Positions 35,110-46,861 of a DNA stretch of 64,000 bases are shown one piece after another; the first letter of the stretch is position 1; every line of letters begins with the position of its first letter. A program made the position numbers and the translations under genes. The notes beneath the pieces were generated by a model that saw only the letters and a program-made list of their open reading frames with translations, had not been told where the DNA came from and did not search any database. Location of the stretch: assembly GCA_037179385.1 (NCBI GenBank), contig CM074187.1:46472879-46536878 (forward strand), read 5' to 3'. The stretch is from Holothuria scabra. Its lineage: Eukaryota; Echinodermata; Holothuroidea; Aspidochirotida; Holothuriidae.

Positions 35110-35359
35110 CCCTTTATCGTTGTGCTCCGATCGGGGCATACTTGCCCGCCTCGGAAGTGGGAGGAAAAGCGGATGTAGCCCGCCCCGCATCGGCTTCCGT
35201 AGGCCATTGACCCCGTGTCCTTAAACTATTGTCTCTCTCGTTGTTGTGGCCGAATTTTCGGTAGCTACTCGCAGTTTCGAGCTCCGCGTGAAACAGTTAA
35301 GATGGGTGACAGCCGAGTTCTCCGCATGGGTCCAAAAGGACCCAAACCACGGTAAAGGG
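35110..35359. mobile_element. piggyBac-like MITE, copy 2
   Basis: About ten differences from copy 1 over 250 bp by eye, same orientation, 103 bp further on. The right flank is TTAA; the left flank reads CTAA, one base changed. Confidence 0.9.
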
Positions 35360-35363
35360 TTAA

Positions 35364-36344
35364 ATTGATTTTTGTAAGTCAAAAAATTTGAGAAAAAATA
35401 CTCTTACAACTTTTGATAAGAAATTAAAGGGAAATTTACCAAAAAACTGACCATGTAAAGTATGTAGACTTTGCTTTGAAAAACTTTTTCAACTAAAAAT
35501 TATCCTTCATGAAGAAGATTATAAGGAAAAGCCTTGAGATAAGATTAGATTTAGATACTTTTTATGTAAAAGCTATGTGTGCAATCACAGATTTCATTGA
35601 CTGTCCTTCGTATTTCCTGCAGTGCAGCTGATTTTTTTTCTCAGCGCGATATTTTCCTCCACCCTCTCCTACCCTCTCAAAGAAGACAATTTAATGGATG
35701 CATCCACATCCAAATCTATCAAGGCCATGTATAATAAATTGGCAGAAGTTTTCAATCACCAAAAATGATTTACAACACCTTCAAAATAAAAATTTGTGAA
35801 CAGAACAATTCTCCATGGATTACTGGAAAGATTTTACCAGATTTACAACAACTTCTGAACCAAAAACAATCTCTCTTGTGTAGAAGATTGCTTCCAGTAA
35901 AAGGAGGATAACTAGAGAGCAAGTTGTCAAATGAAGTGAAGCATACAGATACTATCAAAAATGTACTCATCCAAATTTCCAATTCATCAGTTTCTCTTCA
36001 ATTATGAGTTATAAAATATTAAGTCTTTGTTTTATTTTGTGTCTATAGTAGTTTTCTGAATCATTTTGAGTTAGGAGATACAGTAGCGCAACATCAACAG
36101 TGTTCAGTTGGTGAAGTTTATAGTGGCACTCCCAGGTGAGAACTTACAAATGATGATGAATCATAGCTAGTGTTATCTCTGCTAGACAGACTACAGTTTC
36201 TTGTACAGTATGTTAAGACGGCACAACATCACACTGACCCCATAAAATTACAAAAAAACACAGGCTAGTCCTGAGGTCTACGGTCTATAATACAGTATGT
36301 CATTGGTTGTAGCACTGTTTTAAACCAAGCATTCCCACAGACCT
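35364..36344. other. Gene-free stretch
   Basis: AT-rich DNA with no recognised content. Confidence 0.5.
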
Positions 36345-36454
36345 GGGGGCCGTTCCTCAAAGAGTTACGCACAATCTTAAGTTTGATTCACCATACTTAA
36401 GCCAACAGTAAATCATACTTAAGATCGTGCGTAACTCTTTGTGGAATGGGCCCC
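36345..36454. mobile_element. Foldback hairpin element
   Basis: GGGGGCCGTTCCTCAAAGAG and its near-complement ending TGTGGAATGGGCCCC enclose AGTTACGCACAATCTTAAG and CTTAAGATCGTGCGTAACT. At about 110 bp it could fold over most of its length. It is probably a small MITE; a microRNA-type precursor is a less likely reading. Confidence 0.75.
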
Positions 36455-37765
36455 TGTTCCTTGTGAAATTGCTAAGCTGAATGTTTTGTGAATATTCTAC
36501 TTCACATTTTTCCCACCTATGTACAGTAGGTGGCTGCAGTGTATGTTGGGGTAAGGGAGTGGGGACAGGGCAATGGTTTGGTTTTGCTGGAATTTGACAC
36601 CTCAAACGTCAAGTCCTTTTTTCCAGGGTCTACCCAATGTTCCCAGGGTTCAATGTTTCCAAGGTTTGATGGTCCATGTTTTCTTATATCTCGACAATTT
36701 GGCCATGATTACAAGCTTTGTTATTCCTGGGGTTTGATGCTCCCAGAAGTGTTGATGTTTTTGAGATTCAGGAACATTGAACCTGGGGAACAGTGAACCT
36801 TGGGAACATAGGCATAGCTTTCTTTTTACCAGCTGAGGGTCACTGGAATGTTTTTTTTTTCTGGTTGCAGGGGTTAAGGGGTTCAGTTTATAGAGGGACT
36901 GATAGGGTATGTTGAGCCTACAGATGAAATATACTTTACAAGGAAACCTGCATCACACTAATATTGTTGCCACTGTAGGTATGGTTTGCAGCTCACTTCA
37001 ATGAGAACTACAGTTTGATATCATAGAAGACTTGTGAAAGACCTAGTTACAATCATTTGAAGTTGTGTATTGTGCACAAACTGAGCAACGTCGTACTTCC
37101 ACAGGCCTATGTACACTGTCACAATATTTTTCAAATAAACTGAACTTTAAGCACTGACATCAACATTGATTGCAATTCTGTCAGGAACTATTTTCGTCAC
37201 AATTTTAGCTGATGTGCCAAACATCGGTTTCTCTTTTCTGTCTTTTTAAATTACTAATTTGCATATTTAATACAAAATTCCTCAATGACAAAAACAACAT
37301 GTCTATCAAATTACTAGCTGACTTAAACATCCCTAAAAATCAGTACATCGAAATTTTCCTTGGGTAAAAGAATGCCAGGAATAAACATGGAGCTCTGTAC
37401 ACAAAATGCATGTCACGTACTGCCCCATAAATTGGCAACTTACACTTAGAAGCTGTACATAGGGCAATGACTTCATATGGCAATGACCCCATACACTCAA
37501 CTACAACAATGACACCACTGGGGAACAGCAGTGAGACTGACCTAAACCAGTGGTTGAACATCACAGAAATATGAAACCACTCCCTGGTGAAACTGTCTCA
37601 CAGTCATTTGTAATGGAGGACTTTCATAACAAATGTATGACACCTGTGGATAAAATTACTACCTTGCTGTACTTTGAATGAAGCCTTCCAAGAATGGAAG
37701 TACTTCCATGTTCCAACGATACCAAGGCCTACAGCACTACGATTAGAGTAACTGCATAGTTAGAT
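36455..37765. other. Gene-free stretch
   Basis: No gene recognised. A short palindromic repeat lies at 37685-37714. Confidence 0.5.
37685..37714. repeat. Short palindromic repeat, copy 1
   Basis: The core ATGGAAGTACTTCCAT is a perfect palindrome, related to the copies at 43569 and 57509. Confidence 0.55.
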
Positions 37766-38263
37766 ACAGAGCTCTTGAAGTGCCATACTACATGTCATCA
37801 TGGTGAGATAATTTTTCTTACCATGTTGACATCTTTAGCTAAAAAAGTTGACATTGTGAGATAAATTAGCATTCCAGCTCAACATCTTCAGCATAGGAAA
37901 TTGCCATGGTGAGATAATTTATCCGTCCAAGTCGGCATTACAACATGGTGAGATAAGTATCTTATGTCGGCATATTTGGTCGGGAAGTGGATATGGCGGG
38001 ATAATTTATCTTGAAATAAACACGTACGCATGCTCATTGAGAAAGTAGAGAAAAAGTTCCCACACTGTTGACTGCATGCCGAGCAACATGGCTGAATGTG
38101 ATTCACCACCTGCACGTTTTTTTTTTTTGTCTGAAACGATGTCAACATGGTAAGATAAGTAACATCACCATGATGAATTCTTAAAGGATGTCATCATGTC
38201 AACATGGTAAGATTATTATCTAGCCTTCATGATATGCAATATGGCACTTTGACAGCTCTGTAG
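37766..38263. mobile_element. TIR element with repeated ATGGTGAGATAA motifs
   Basis: The left end TACAGAGCTCTTGAAGTGCC and right end GGCACTTTGACAGCTCTGTA are inverted, with TA outermost. The interior repeats CATGGTGAGATAA or CATGGTAAGATAA on both strands at least six times. It is about 500 bp and non-coding. The TA ends suggest a Tc1/mariner-like element, unproven. Confidence 0.75.
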
Positions 38264-39324
38264 TTAGAGGAACAGAAATCTTTGAAGTAATAAGTAGCAC
38301 TGTCACTTTAACTCAGATAAACATACAATATTCTTCAGTTAAGTCTGAAAGACTGGAAACCCACAACTGTCCCTCTTATAAAATTTGAAAATCCAACTTG
38401 GAAAAACTAGATAGTTCTTAATAAGCTGAGGAAATAAGCTAAAGCTTGAATTTCAGAATGTAATTTATTTTCAGAGTTTGCAAGCCTTTGACAAATTATC
38501 ACTTCTTTCCCTATTGCCCAAGGGTCTTCAATCTTGCCCATGCAATAGATCTACCACACTCTTCACACTACTTATATTCACAAGGTGTAATTTTTCATAA
38601 TTCAAGCAACATAGCCATAAGGAAACACGATACAGTGCCATTGCTTGTCACACATAAAGCTACATACGACATTCATTATGTCTATCTTTGCATTACTGGG
38701 GCTTCATCAAGGTTCAGACCCATTATTGGTTATTCAAATTTTTATAAATATTATGGTATAAACTGTCTATTAAACCTGAGGGTTAGTCAGGCAAAATAAT
38801 TGGAACTTTATGCTGATTCTACATCAACTCCAACCCTCCTGTCTCACATAATAAATTGTTATAGGAGTAGAGGAAGTACTAGGTATATAAAGCACTAATC
38901 TGCTTGTAGGAGGTCAGTCACCCATAAATACTGTACTATATTTCAATCATTTCTGATAAGAAGGAGAATAATAAATTCAGGCTATCAATCTAATGGCCTC
39001 TAGTCATTTGAATAATGACAGCGATTAAGAATACCAAACCATCTATAAAAGGTTCTTTAATATAAATAAATAACATACATGAGTGACACAGAGCTTGCCC
39101 AAGGTACTTCTAAGAGAAACTGACTTTCTGGCTCGTAGGATTGGAACTGTTTGAGGTGTGAGTCCAAAATATTCATATACTGTTAAAGTCACCTCTTTGG
39201 TTCAATTTTATATTATATTATAGGCACTATGGAAAGAACAAAAGGCTGCAGCTGCCTCAGCCCATACTTTGTTGAGCTATTTGCACTGTAGTTGCACAAT
39301 TAACTAGGCAAAATTTGCATACAC

Positions 39325-39480
39325 CAGGTTGTGACAGTTCCAATTCTCCTATTAACCTACTTACTTAAGCCCCTCCCACAACAGTACAAAACTCATCTTC
39401 ATGCAGACACAATCTCAGTTCATTGCTTCATCATGACTATACAAGACCCAATGTGTAATTACAACACCTTCAGTGCAGTA
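39325..39480. mobile_element. MITE family 1, inverted fragment
   Basis: CAGTTCCAATTCTCCTATTA, AAGCCCCTCCCACAACAG, CAATCTCAGTTCATTGCTTC and GTGCAGTACATGCTGTGT match the right half of the family read in reverse. Confidence 0.7.
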
Positions 39481-39510
39481 CATGCTGTGTATAGTACTCT
39501 GTTTTATTTA

Positions 39511-39560
39511 GATGTTATTAAACGACACACCAACACAAATGCGTTATATGGTGTCAGTCA
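39511..39560 (+). repeat. Short dispersed repeat, second copy
   Basis: GACACACCAACACAAATGCG and TTATATGGTGT match 26144-26182. Confidence 0.5.
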
Positions 39561-39597
39561 ACCCGATAAAAAAGTTTAAAGTTTAAAGGCATATTTT

Positions 39598-39965
39598 CAT
39601 CATCCCAAACAGTTCCAATTCTCCCAACCTACTTACTTCTAGCCCCTCCCACATTTATCTAAAACTCATCCTTATCCAGACACAATCCTAGTTTATTGCT
39701 TCATGGCTTGTCCCAGTGGACATACAAGTCCATAATGTGTGATCAAGACACTCTCAGTACCCATGCTGTGTAATTTAGCTATGATGCATTGTTTGAATGT
39801 GATGCCAATCAAAGAGCTGTACCAATTGAGAGTTTTGATATGTATACTGAAACTATAGTTTAGGGTGACAAATGACTGCCTTTCAAGTACTTTGCATTTT
39901 TTGAATTTGATGTCTATCAAAGTGCCGAGCCAATTGAGAACTTCTGTAGACTGAGTACTACAAAA
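39598..39965. mobile_element. MITE family 1, inverted copy with internal duplication
   Basis: CATCCCAAACAGTTCCAATT, GCCCCTCCCACATTTATC and CAATCCTAGTTTATTGCTTC run in reverse family order. The terminal part (AATCAAAGAGCTGTACCAATTGAGA) is present twice, the second at about 39905-39965 (ATCAAAGTGCCGAGCCAATT), followed by the hairpin. Confidence 0.75.
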
Positions 39966-40103
39966 ATTGTTGTTTCAGGTAAGAATTGACTCCCTTTATG
40001 CTGGTGTGTTTATTGCAGTGAATATAATCACTGTAGAACTAACAAGCATGTCTACTGTACTGTACAACTGGCTGAGGGAGCTGCATATTTGCTGTATTTT
40101 GAC

Positions 40104-40190
40104 ATGGTGCATAATAATAATAATAATAATATAACAGTTCTTATATAGCGCCTTACACAAGAAGTATCAAAGTGCTAAATAAACAGAATC
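40104..40190 (-). mobile_element. LINE 3' end with ATT tail
   Basis: On the - strand, AAGGCGCTATATAAGAACTG is followed by TTATATTATTATTATTATTA. It is the same layout as the tail of the LINE fragment at 45240, so this is probably a very short, 5'-truncated copy of a related element. Confidence 0.65.
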
Positions 40191-41206
40191 TGTAAACAAA
40201 TTCCTCCCAATTAAATATTCAAAAGTGTTCTGCTAATTCTGCTGAAAACTGACCATACCTCCTCCATAATCCTTCCAAAATTAACCTACATTGCACAAAC
40301 TAGGCCGACATGGTTTATGTGATATTTGCAGAAGCCAATTTGTATGTGCCTTAAGATATGACACAAACCTGAGGTGCATGCTACCATACAGTACACACAT
40401 TAATAAATTCACATCATATCCTCAATCAGACTAGAAAAAAGAGCGAATAATCTACTTAGAAATCCACTTGAAGACAATTCCAGGGAAAACCTACATCTCA
40501 ATTCATTCTGGCAAGGTTATTCACATGTAAAATAATCCATCCCTGAATTTCCTTGCAAAGGAAGATGAAATCCCCCCTCATCTAAAGTTTACAGACAAGG
40601 CACACATTGACGTTTTTTCTTTCTCATAATTGCCATTAAGATATGATTACAGTAACCCAATCAGTAACTTGAAATACTAAGACGATTTTGAAGGGCTTCT
40701 GAAGGAAATGCATGGGGCGGGTCATTGTGCAAATTACCTCAACCATGATGAATAAAGTTGACAAGAAAGTAATTAATGAAACAGGAAATATGTGCCAGAA
40801 AAAAAAAAACTGCTCAGTGCAAACTGTGAAGGCAATAAGGGGCTTTATATTCATGTTGTACACAAATTTGGTGCAACAGGGCCAACTTTTGACATGTCTT
40901 GTCACTGTTTTGAGAATTATTAAAGGGAAAGAGCAGTTGGCCAAAAATGTCCCAATTTTCTTTTCATTTATCCTTAAAGCATCTTTCAGTAACATATTTT
41001 AGTCCTTTAATATTGCATAGCTTTCAAGTTCAGAGAGGCTTAGATGCGGGTCCTACTAATCTGTCCATTGGTTGGATTGCCGGCCTGGGGAGGGGTATGA
41101 GGGGAGGGAGACACCCCCTCACCTTTTCGAAATTTTTTTAATTTTAGACATGTCTACACCCAAAATGGTGGCACTTTTTTGGCAAATCAGTCAACACAAA
41201 TTCGCT

Positions 41207-41252
41207 AGGTTACCGCCGACCAAGTTCAGTACTGAATTTTTGGCGGTAACCT
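41207..41252. other. Long-armed hairpin
   Basis: AGGTTACCGCC (41207-41217) and GGCGGTAACCT (41242-41252) are perfectly complementary. A second palindrome, TTCAGTACTGAA (41225-41236), lies in the loop. It is probably the centre of a foldback element. Confidence 0.7.
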
Positions 41253-41489
41253 TGAAAAATATTGTGTTGAGAGATTTTCCAAAATAATATTATCCAGATA
41301 CTCACAAATGTGCAATGACTAAAACCTCTCCTCATTACAATATTTAATCATTATTTTTGAGTTAAATTTTGGTGCGGTACCGGCCCAGTTTGCAAACTTC
41401 AACTCGGTGTGTCACCGGCGGTTGTACCGAGCTGCAGGTGATTTCCAAAATCTTCGTACATCTTGCATGGCATTCTAGCCATGAAAACA

Positions 41490-41746
41490 TATAGACAAAT
41501 CCGATAAGCGCTTGTTTTTAGGGACTGTAGGCCACCATAAGTGGGGTCTATCAGCCTAAAACCGCTAAGTTTACTTATTGTTTGCATGAATTTCAAACCC
41601 TCATATTTAGTGAAATTGGAGAATTTAAGATACAAATTCATGTACAACCATCCATGATAGAGGCAAGCCAGGAAATTGAAAGATTTAAAGGTGACGGACC
41701 CCAGTTATGGTGGACTGAAATCAGACCATCACTTGCTGTCCGGATT
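41490..41746 (-). mobile_element. Foldback element, copy 2 (inverted)
   Basis: Homologous to 1946-2206 along its length in the opposite orientation, including GTCCGGAT at the outer end and GACCCCAGTTATGGTGG / CCACCATAAGTGGGGTC as inverted inner parts. Confidence 0.7.
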
Positions 41747-42581
41747 CGTGTACAGGCCTAGCCAAGAACGTCAAGAACTGTCCGCAAGACAGTTAAGAAC
41801 ATTTGGGAAACTCTAAGACAAGCCCCGCATATAACCCACAAAGTGGGCATTTATTTTCGCTATTGAACCCGCCATTGCACGACTTTTTTTACACTACGCA
41901 TTGACATGAAATATATTCCATACCTGCTGCGAAGGTTAGCCAATAACGACGTTGCAACAGTAATCATAGTTCCGTTCAGTATGTACCTATGCCTAGGCTT
42001 AGGCCTACTCATTGAATAGCAGCAGCGCCACCAGTTGAATGTGATGTGAGATACGATTTACTGAATTTGTAGTTATCGGTCTGCTGAATTATTTGCTAAT
42101 TTCTGTGGTTCTCTAACTAAGAATACTTCGGAGATTTGGGATGCGGGTTTTTCAGAGGGCCGGGCGGGTCAGCAGGTTTGGGTGTCCAAATGCGTGTCAA
42201 ACCCCAAAATGCAGGTCACTTGGGAGGTATGATATTGAATATTCAAAGGACACCAAGCAGTTGCTACAAGTAAATTTAATAAAACTTGAAAAAAAAAATA
42301 TTGTCACATGATCCTCACAAGCCAATCATGAAAGAAGGCAGTCTATTACAGTCACTTCGGCGAGTGCATTTTACCTTGAAACATTCATTTTTTTCACAGA
42401 AAAGAAATGGTTTAGGGATATAAATTGGCAACTAATTCTGTAAACTGTGGTATCCAGCCCCCTGCAACTACTGCTGGTATCCATACAATCTTGGAATAAT
42501 TTGAATTTTAAAATGAAGTACCTACAATTTTGGTTTCTTTGAGAAACTTTGCCAACTTCCACAAAAAAGGTTCATAAAGCA

Positions 42582-42793
42582 TTAAATGGGAAATGCAGCC
42601 CCACGGACTTAATCAGTCATTAGTGTGGTAGTCTGTTCTATTTCATAATTGGATTATAACATTTGAGAGAGTTATGTTTGTAGGTCCTTTAATATTATGA
42701 AAGATACTGCACGGGTCCAGAAGCCAAATAAGGACATATCTGTGGGAACTGGTTGCTTTAAAATAAGTCTTGGGCAACTGATTTTGCCCTTAA
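42582..42793. mobile_element. MITE family 2, diverged copy
   Basis: TTAAATGGGAAATGCAGCCC at the left, ATATTATGAAAGATACTGC in the interior and GGGCAACTGATTTTGCCCTTAA at the right. A separate fragment of the same family (GTCACATGATCCTCACAAGC) lies at about 42303-42350. Confidence 0.7.
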
Positions 42794-44735
42794 ATGTCCA
42801 AATATAGTCTGACAAAGAAGCATCCATCCCATGGGCAGTAACCTGGGGGGCAAGGGGACATGCCCCCCCCCAGCACTTACCTTAAATTTTTCACAGATAC
42901 ATTTTTTGAATATGAGGTAATGTGCCCCCCCCCCCCATCCCCTCATATTGAGAACGAATTGCTGCCTTTCACCCATCCTGCTAGACCTATTATCACTGTA
43001 TGTCAATAAGACCTAGGGTCTGATTATCTCACAACTGAATTCATACTCCAGAATGGGGAGAAAAAGTAGATCAGAGTATGGCCAAAAGTGAAAAAAGGGT
43101 CCACAAGACAAAAGTTCTACCTCACCAACAAGGAATTTATACTAAAACAAAACAATCATACCAAAAATCCAATCTGGTGTTATACTATATTTATAGGTTG
43201 TGAAGTGCAAAAAGTGAAGTCCAAATTGAGCGCCAACTCCAATCTGACCTCTCTTTGTGCATTTATTATTAGCAGGTCCTCAAAAACCAAACATGAAGTG
43301 TAAATAGGAAAAAGTGCTCCACAGCAATGATTCTGCATCAATTTTTAAATTTGCAGACAGGAATTTCATCACCAATATGCATTGTTACTTCATTCTTTTG
43401 CATTAATTTTATTCATATAGTATGTGAATAATGCATTGCATTGTTATCTTTGCATTTTGAGAGAAAGTGCAAGAAATTGTCTCTCATTCTGTGATGCGAT
43501 ACCTGATATTATCTTTGAACACTGTTGCCAGGTTGCTGTACCATTTTTGAGGCTTGCCCTATAAGCTCTTCAAACCATGGAAGTACTAGCTCGGACTTCC
43601 ATGTTCAAACACACATTTACTCTGTTCCTTTGAAGAGCTTTAAGTGTTTTAAAGCGATCTAATAACATTTACAAGATGTTAAAACATGCCATCAGGTGTA
43701 TCTTAGTCATTACTCTATGATCAATCTAAACAATCGAACACTCGATCATGCACAGATCTGCAGTTTCCTCAGAAACTTAATCTTTGCATCAATTTTCCTC
43801 CTCAATTATACATGGGACACAATTTTGTGACTCATCCATCTCTGTATTTACACTCTTTGAGTGGAAGGCAGTGAACAAATTTAAAGATCACTGAACCTGA
43901 CCGAAATATTCTGGGTCTTCCCAAAGGCATTTTACAGTGTCAATGTTCTATACTTAATCAATGCAGACATAGTTTCCAAGTTATATGGGTTTAGACACCA
44001 GAAGGTGTTTGTGATGTGTCACAATTATTTATTAACTTTCTCTTTACAATATAATCAAGGTGCATACACACACTGCAACTTGACATTTTTAATTTGTACC
44101 TTTGTTGAAGTGGCATATATATTTTACTGTTTTTTCCAAAAGAATCCTTTGTGTCAAAATTTCAAAATTTTTGCTAGATACAGGATATTTTGGGCACAAG
44201 CAATAGGAAATTAGGATGCGGTGAAAATAAGAGTACAGTACAAGAGGTACAGTGACTGACACTAGATGAAAAGTAGCCCAAAGAGGGCGAATACTGTATG
44301 TGTCATATCAATTTGAATTTACTGATAATTTATATATGAATGACTAGTTAATCACATTCTGTTGCAACAGATTGAACTATTTGAAAAGTTTCTCAGGACT
44401 ATTCCAGGAAGGAACTCAAGAAGGTACCCCCCTCTCCAGGGATTCACCCAGGAACACAAAAGGGGGAGGATAAATTATGGTTAAACCCCAAGTCCAAATT
44501 GATGCTGTCCTAGGTCAAAGCTACAGTTAGGTTCAGGGGACCAAAACTTGCTTCAAGGTCCCTGTAAGGTGAAATCTGAAGGGTTTTAAAGGCTATTTAT
44601 TTGTGTTACAAGTTCATGCACTGCTATAAAAGTTTCCTCTCTTTTAAAAAAGAAGCCATGATGTTGACAATTTTCTAACTTTTATGAAAATGATAAGAAG
44701 AGACTTCATCCACCTTCTTTTGGACAAATCCCTCT
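42794..44735. other. Gene-free stretch
   Basis: No recognised gene. C-rich tracts lie near 42862-42872 and 42925-42940, and a short palindromic repeat at 43569-43610. Confidence 0.5.
43569..43610. repeat. Short palindromic repeat, copy 2
   Basis: CTTCAAACCATGGAAGT and ACTTCCATGTTCAAAC form inverted arms with one extra mismatch around AGCTCG. Confidence 0.65.
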
Positions 44736-45041
44736 TTAACGGGCCAAACCTCTCACCCCAAACTACAATTTTGGTACCCAGGTACCAAAAATCTCAATTG
44801 GCTCAGCTCTTTGATTGACAGCTAATTCAAACAATGCAGATTGCCAAAGCTTATATTACACAGCCTGAACTGTACTGAGAGTGTTTTGATTACATAAATT
44901 GAGTTTTTCTGTACTCACCCTGAAGCAATAAACTGAGATTATCTCTGGTTGAGGATGAATTTCAGACAATTGTGGGAGGGGCCTTCAGTAAGAAGGTTAG
45001 GAGAATTGGTACTGTTTGGGGTGAGAGAACTGGGTCTTTAA
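44736..45041. mobile_element. MITE family 1, best-preserved copy
   Basis: TTAA at both outer ends; inner termini CTCTCACCCCAAAC and GTTTGGGGTGAGAG are perfectly inverted over 14 bp. It is 306 bp and non-coding. It carries a left hairpin at 44767-44792 with arms TTTTGGTACC / GGTACCAAAA. Confidence 0.95.
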
Positions 45042-45239
45042 CCCCTCTGCATGATATATTGTACAGCCCCCATTTGGCCATTTAACATGTCCCTCACTGT
45101 CAGGTAGTTTAATTACAGTCAAAATTGTGCTTTCTTCAATCTTGGCAACACTTTGACAATCCAACACATGTCTGTTTTCCACATAAATTTTAGGGATTGG
45201 AAACCAAAAGCCATATCACATCTGCAATAATTTGGTTTG

Positions 45240-45730
45240 ATTATTATTATTACATAAACTTATATAGCACACTAACAACAAGATGTTCAGTTGCGCTTAA
45301 GAAAAAGCCAGGCTTAAAAAATATGTTTTCAAATTTACCTTTAAAAACAACTTAAGAGATGCAGACTCTAAACACTAAGAGGGAGAGTATTCCATGACAC
45401 AGGGCCACTAAAAGCAAACGCCCTCCCCCCCCCCAATTGCTATATCTTACAAAAGGAACAACCAAGCTTGTCTCGCTTCGAGTAGACCTTCTTAAGTTGT
45501 AGGAAGGAGGCTTAACAATACACATATCACGAAGATAAGAGATAGCTTGCCCACAACATGATTTGTACACTAGAATGAGAATTTTGAACTTTATTCTACA
45601 CTCAACTGGTAGCCAGTGCAAACTTCTTAAAGTAGGGGTAATGATACCAGATAACACTCTTGCAGTAAAATTTTGAACTGTTTGCAATCTCTGAATTTGC
45701 TTTTTGAGCAGACCATATGATATACTTTAA
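45240..45730 (-). mobile_element. 5'-truncated CR1/L2-like LINE fragment
   Basis: The - strand reads a reverse-transcriptase C-terminal region with the landmarks QRLQTVQNFTARV, LRSLHWLPVECRIKFKIL, VYKSCCGQA and YNLRRSTRS. These match the conserved end of CR1/L2/Jockey-type non-LTR retrotransposon polyproteins. After the stop comes a short 3' region, GTGCTATATAAG, and an ATAATAATAAT tail. The upstream limit is near 45730, where an in-frame stop and unrelated DNA begin. Confidence 0.85.
45368..45726 (-). pseudogene. LINE ORF2 C-terminal remnant, frameshifted at a G10 run
   Basis: The frame runs through YNLRRSTRS to a run of ten G (45434-45425). Past it, the frame in use gives unrelated residues. 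A one-base shift gives SGPVSWNTLP and then a stop at 45370-45368, which is the expected ending for this protein family. The shift lies in or near the homopolymer and could be real decay or an assembly error. Confidence 0.8.
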
Positions 45731-46108
45731 CAGTTAACCATATACTGTAGGCCCTATACTCATGTTCTGAGACCTCAAGAAGGGTTATGTGCAGGGGGCA
45801 TAGGGGAGATTTGACTGATTTTAGTGATGAAGGTTTGGTTCACACCTTCCTTCCATGAGTTCAACAACTTCACTACTTTATCAGAGATAATCTAAGCTCA
45901 ACATTTTAACTACATTATAAGTACTTACAGAGTTGAAAAGCAATGTTTTCACACATCTTAGCAAGACACTGAACAGGTCTGCTACCTCATAAAGACAGAA
46001 CAGTTTACAATGAGGCAGGCTAAATGTAAGATCCACTCTGAAGTGGATTCACTAACTTTATTACCTACATACAGACTTTAGGATATGCCACAGTACTTTA
46101 CTTTATAC

Positions 46109-46853
46109 CAGGGTTGTCCAACCTTTCGCAGCGGTGGGCCACATGTAATGGTTATGATGGACGAGGGGCCGCATTCTATACTCGTTTTTTTTTTCAATTT
46201 TTCCTGACGCCCAAGGCAACAAAATGCAATAATTGCACGCAGGGAACACTGATTCATTTTCGTTTTTGATTGAACGAATAAATATAATTTTAGCAAAAAT
46301 TGATGGTGTTGGGCAAGGGCGCAAATTTCTGTTTGAGAGTGGGGCGAAAATGCTTACGATGTGCCCATGAGTATTAAACTGTGCATGCTTGGCGGGCATC
46401 GCGAGCGCGAAGCCCCAAAGGACTCCTGGTGGGATCCAGGGGAAAAGCCCCTGTGGGGGTCCAGGGGTCCCCGCAAGCTCTTCTGTTCTAGCATTTCCGA
46501 AGCTTCAGAAAAACTGTTTTCGGACGAAAAAAAAACGAAAAAAGGTGACCATATTTGCGTCCATGGTGTTGGGCAGAATATTCGGACAAAGTTTTTTCAT
46601 ATCCCTCCTGAATCATTCTCAACCCGCCCCTGTGGACAACACTCCAATGTAGCCTAGGCTACATGTAGCAGACATTTGAAATGTATTATTTCATTCAAAA
46701 GTAAGCATGCCATAGCAGATGGGGAAGCCTAAATTTGTCATCAGTAGATCTGCTTATTGAATAATTTTGCAATATAGATTATTTCTGACGGGCCGGACGC
46801 AACCTTTTCGCAGGCCGGACAGTGGCCCGCCGGCCGTAGGTTGGACAACCCTG
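46109..46853. mobile_element. hAT-like non-autonomous transposon
   Basis: Perfect 16-bp inverted ends CAGGGTTGTCCAACCT / AGGTTGGACAACCCTG. The flanks CTTTATAC (46101-46108) and CTTTCTAC (46854-46861) agree at seven of eight bases, the expected 8-bp target duplication. It is 745 bp without a transposase frame. The centre (about 46310-46640) differs in composition, with GGGCATCGCGAGCGCGAAGC and G/C-rich runs, and may be a nested element. Confidence 0.92.
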
Positions 46854-46861
46854 CTTTCTAC

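Noticed and set aside
36345..36454. microRNA precursor
   Set aside because: Pairing runs along nearly the whole element to its outer ends, as in MITEs. Nothing indicates a defined mature arm.
40636..40995. 119-codon hydrophobic frame on the - strand
   Set aside because: It looks membrane-like only because the DNA is T-rich on that strand; no start context, splice sites or known motif.
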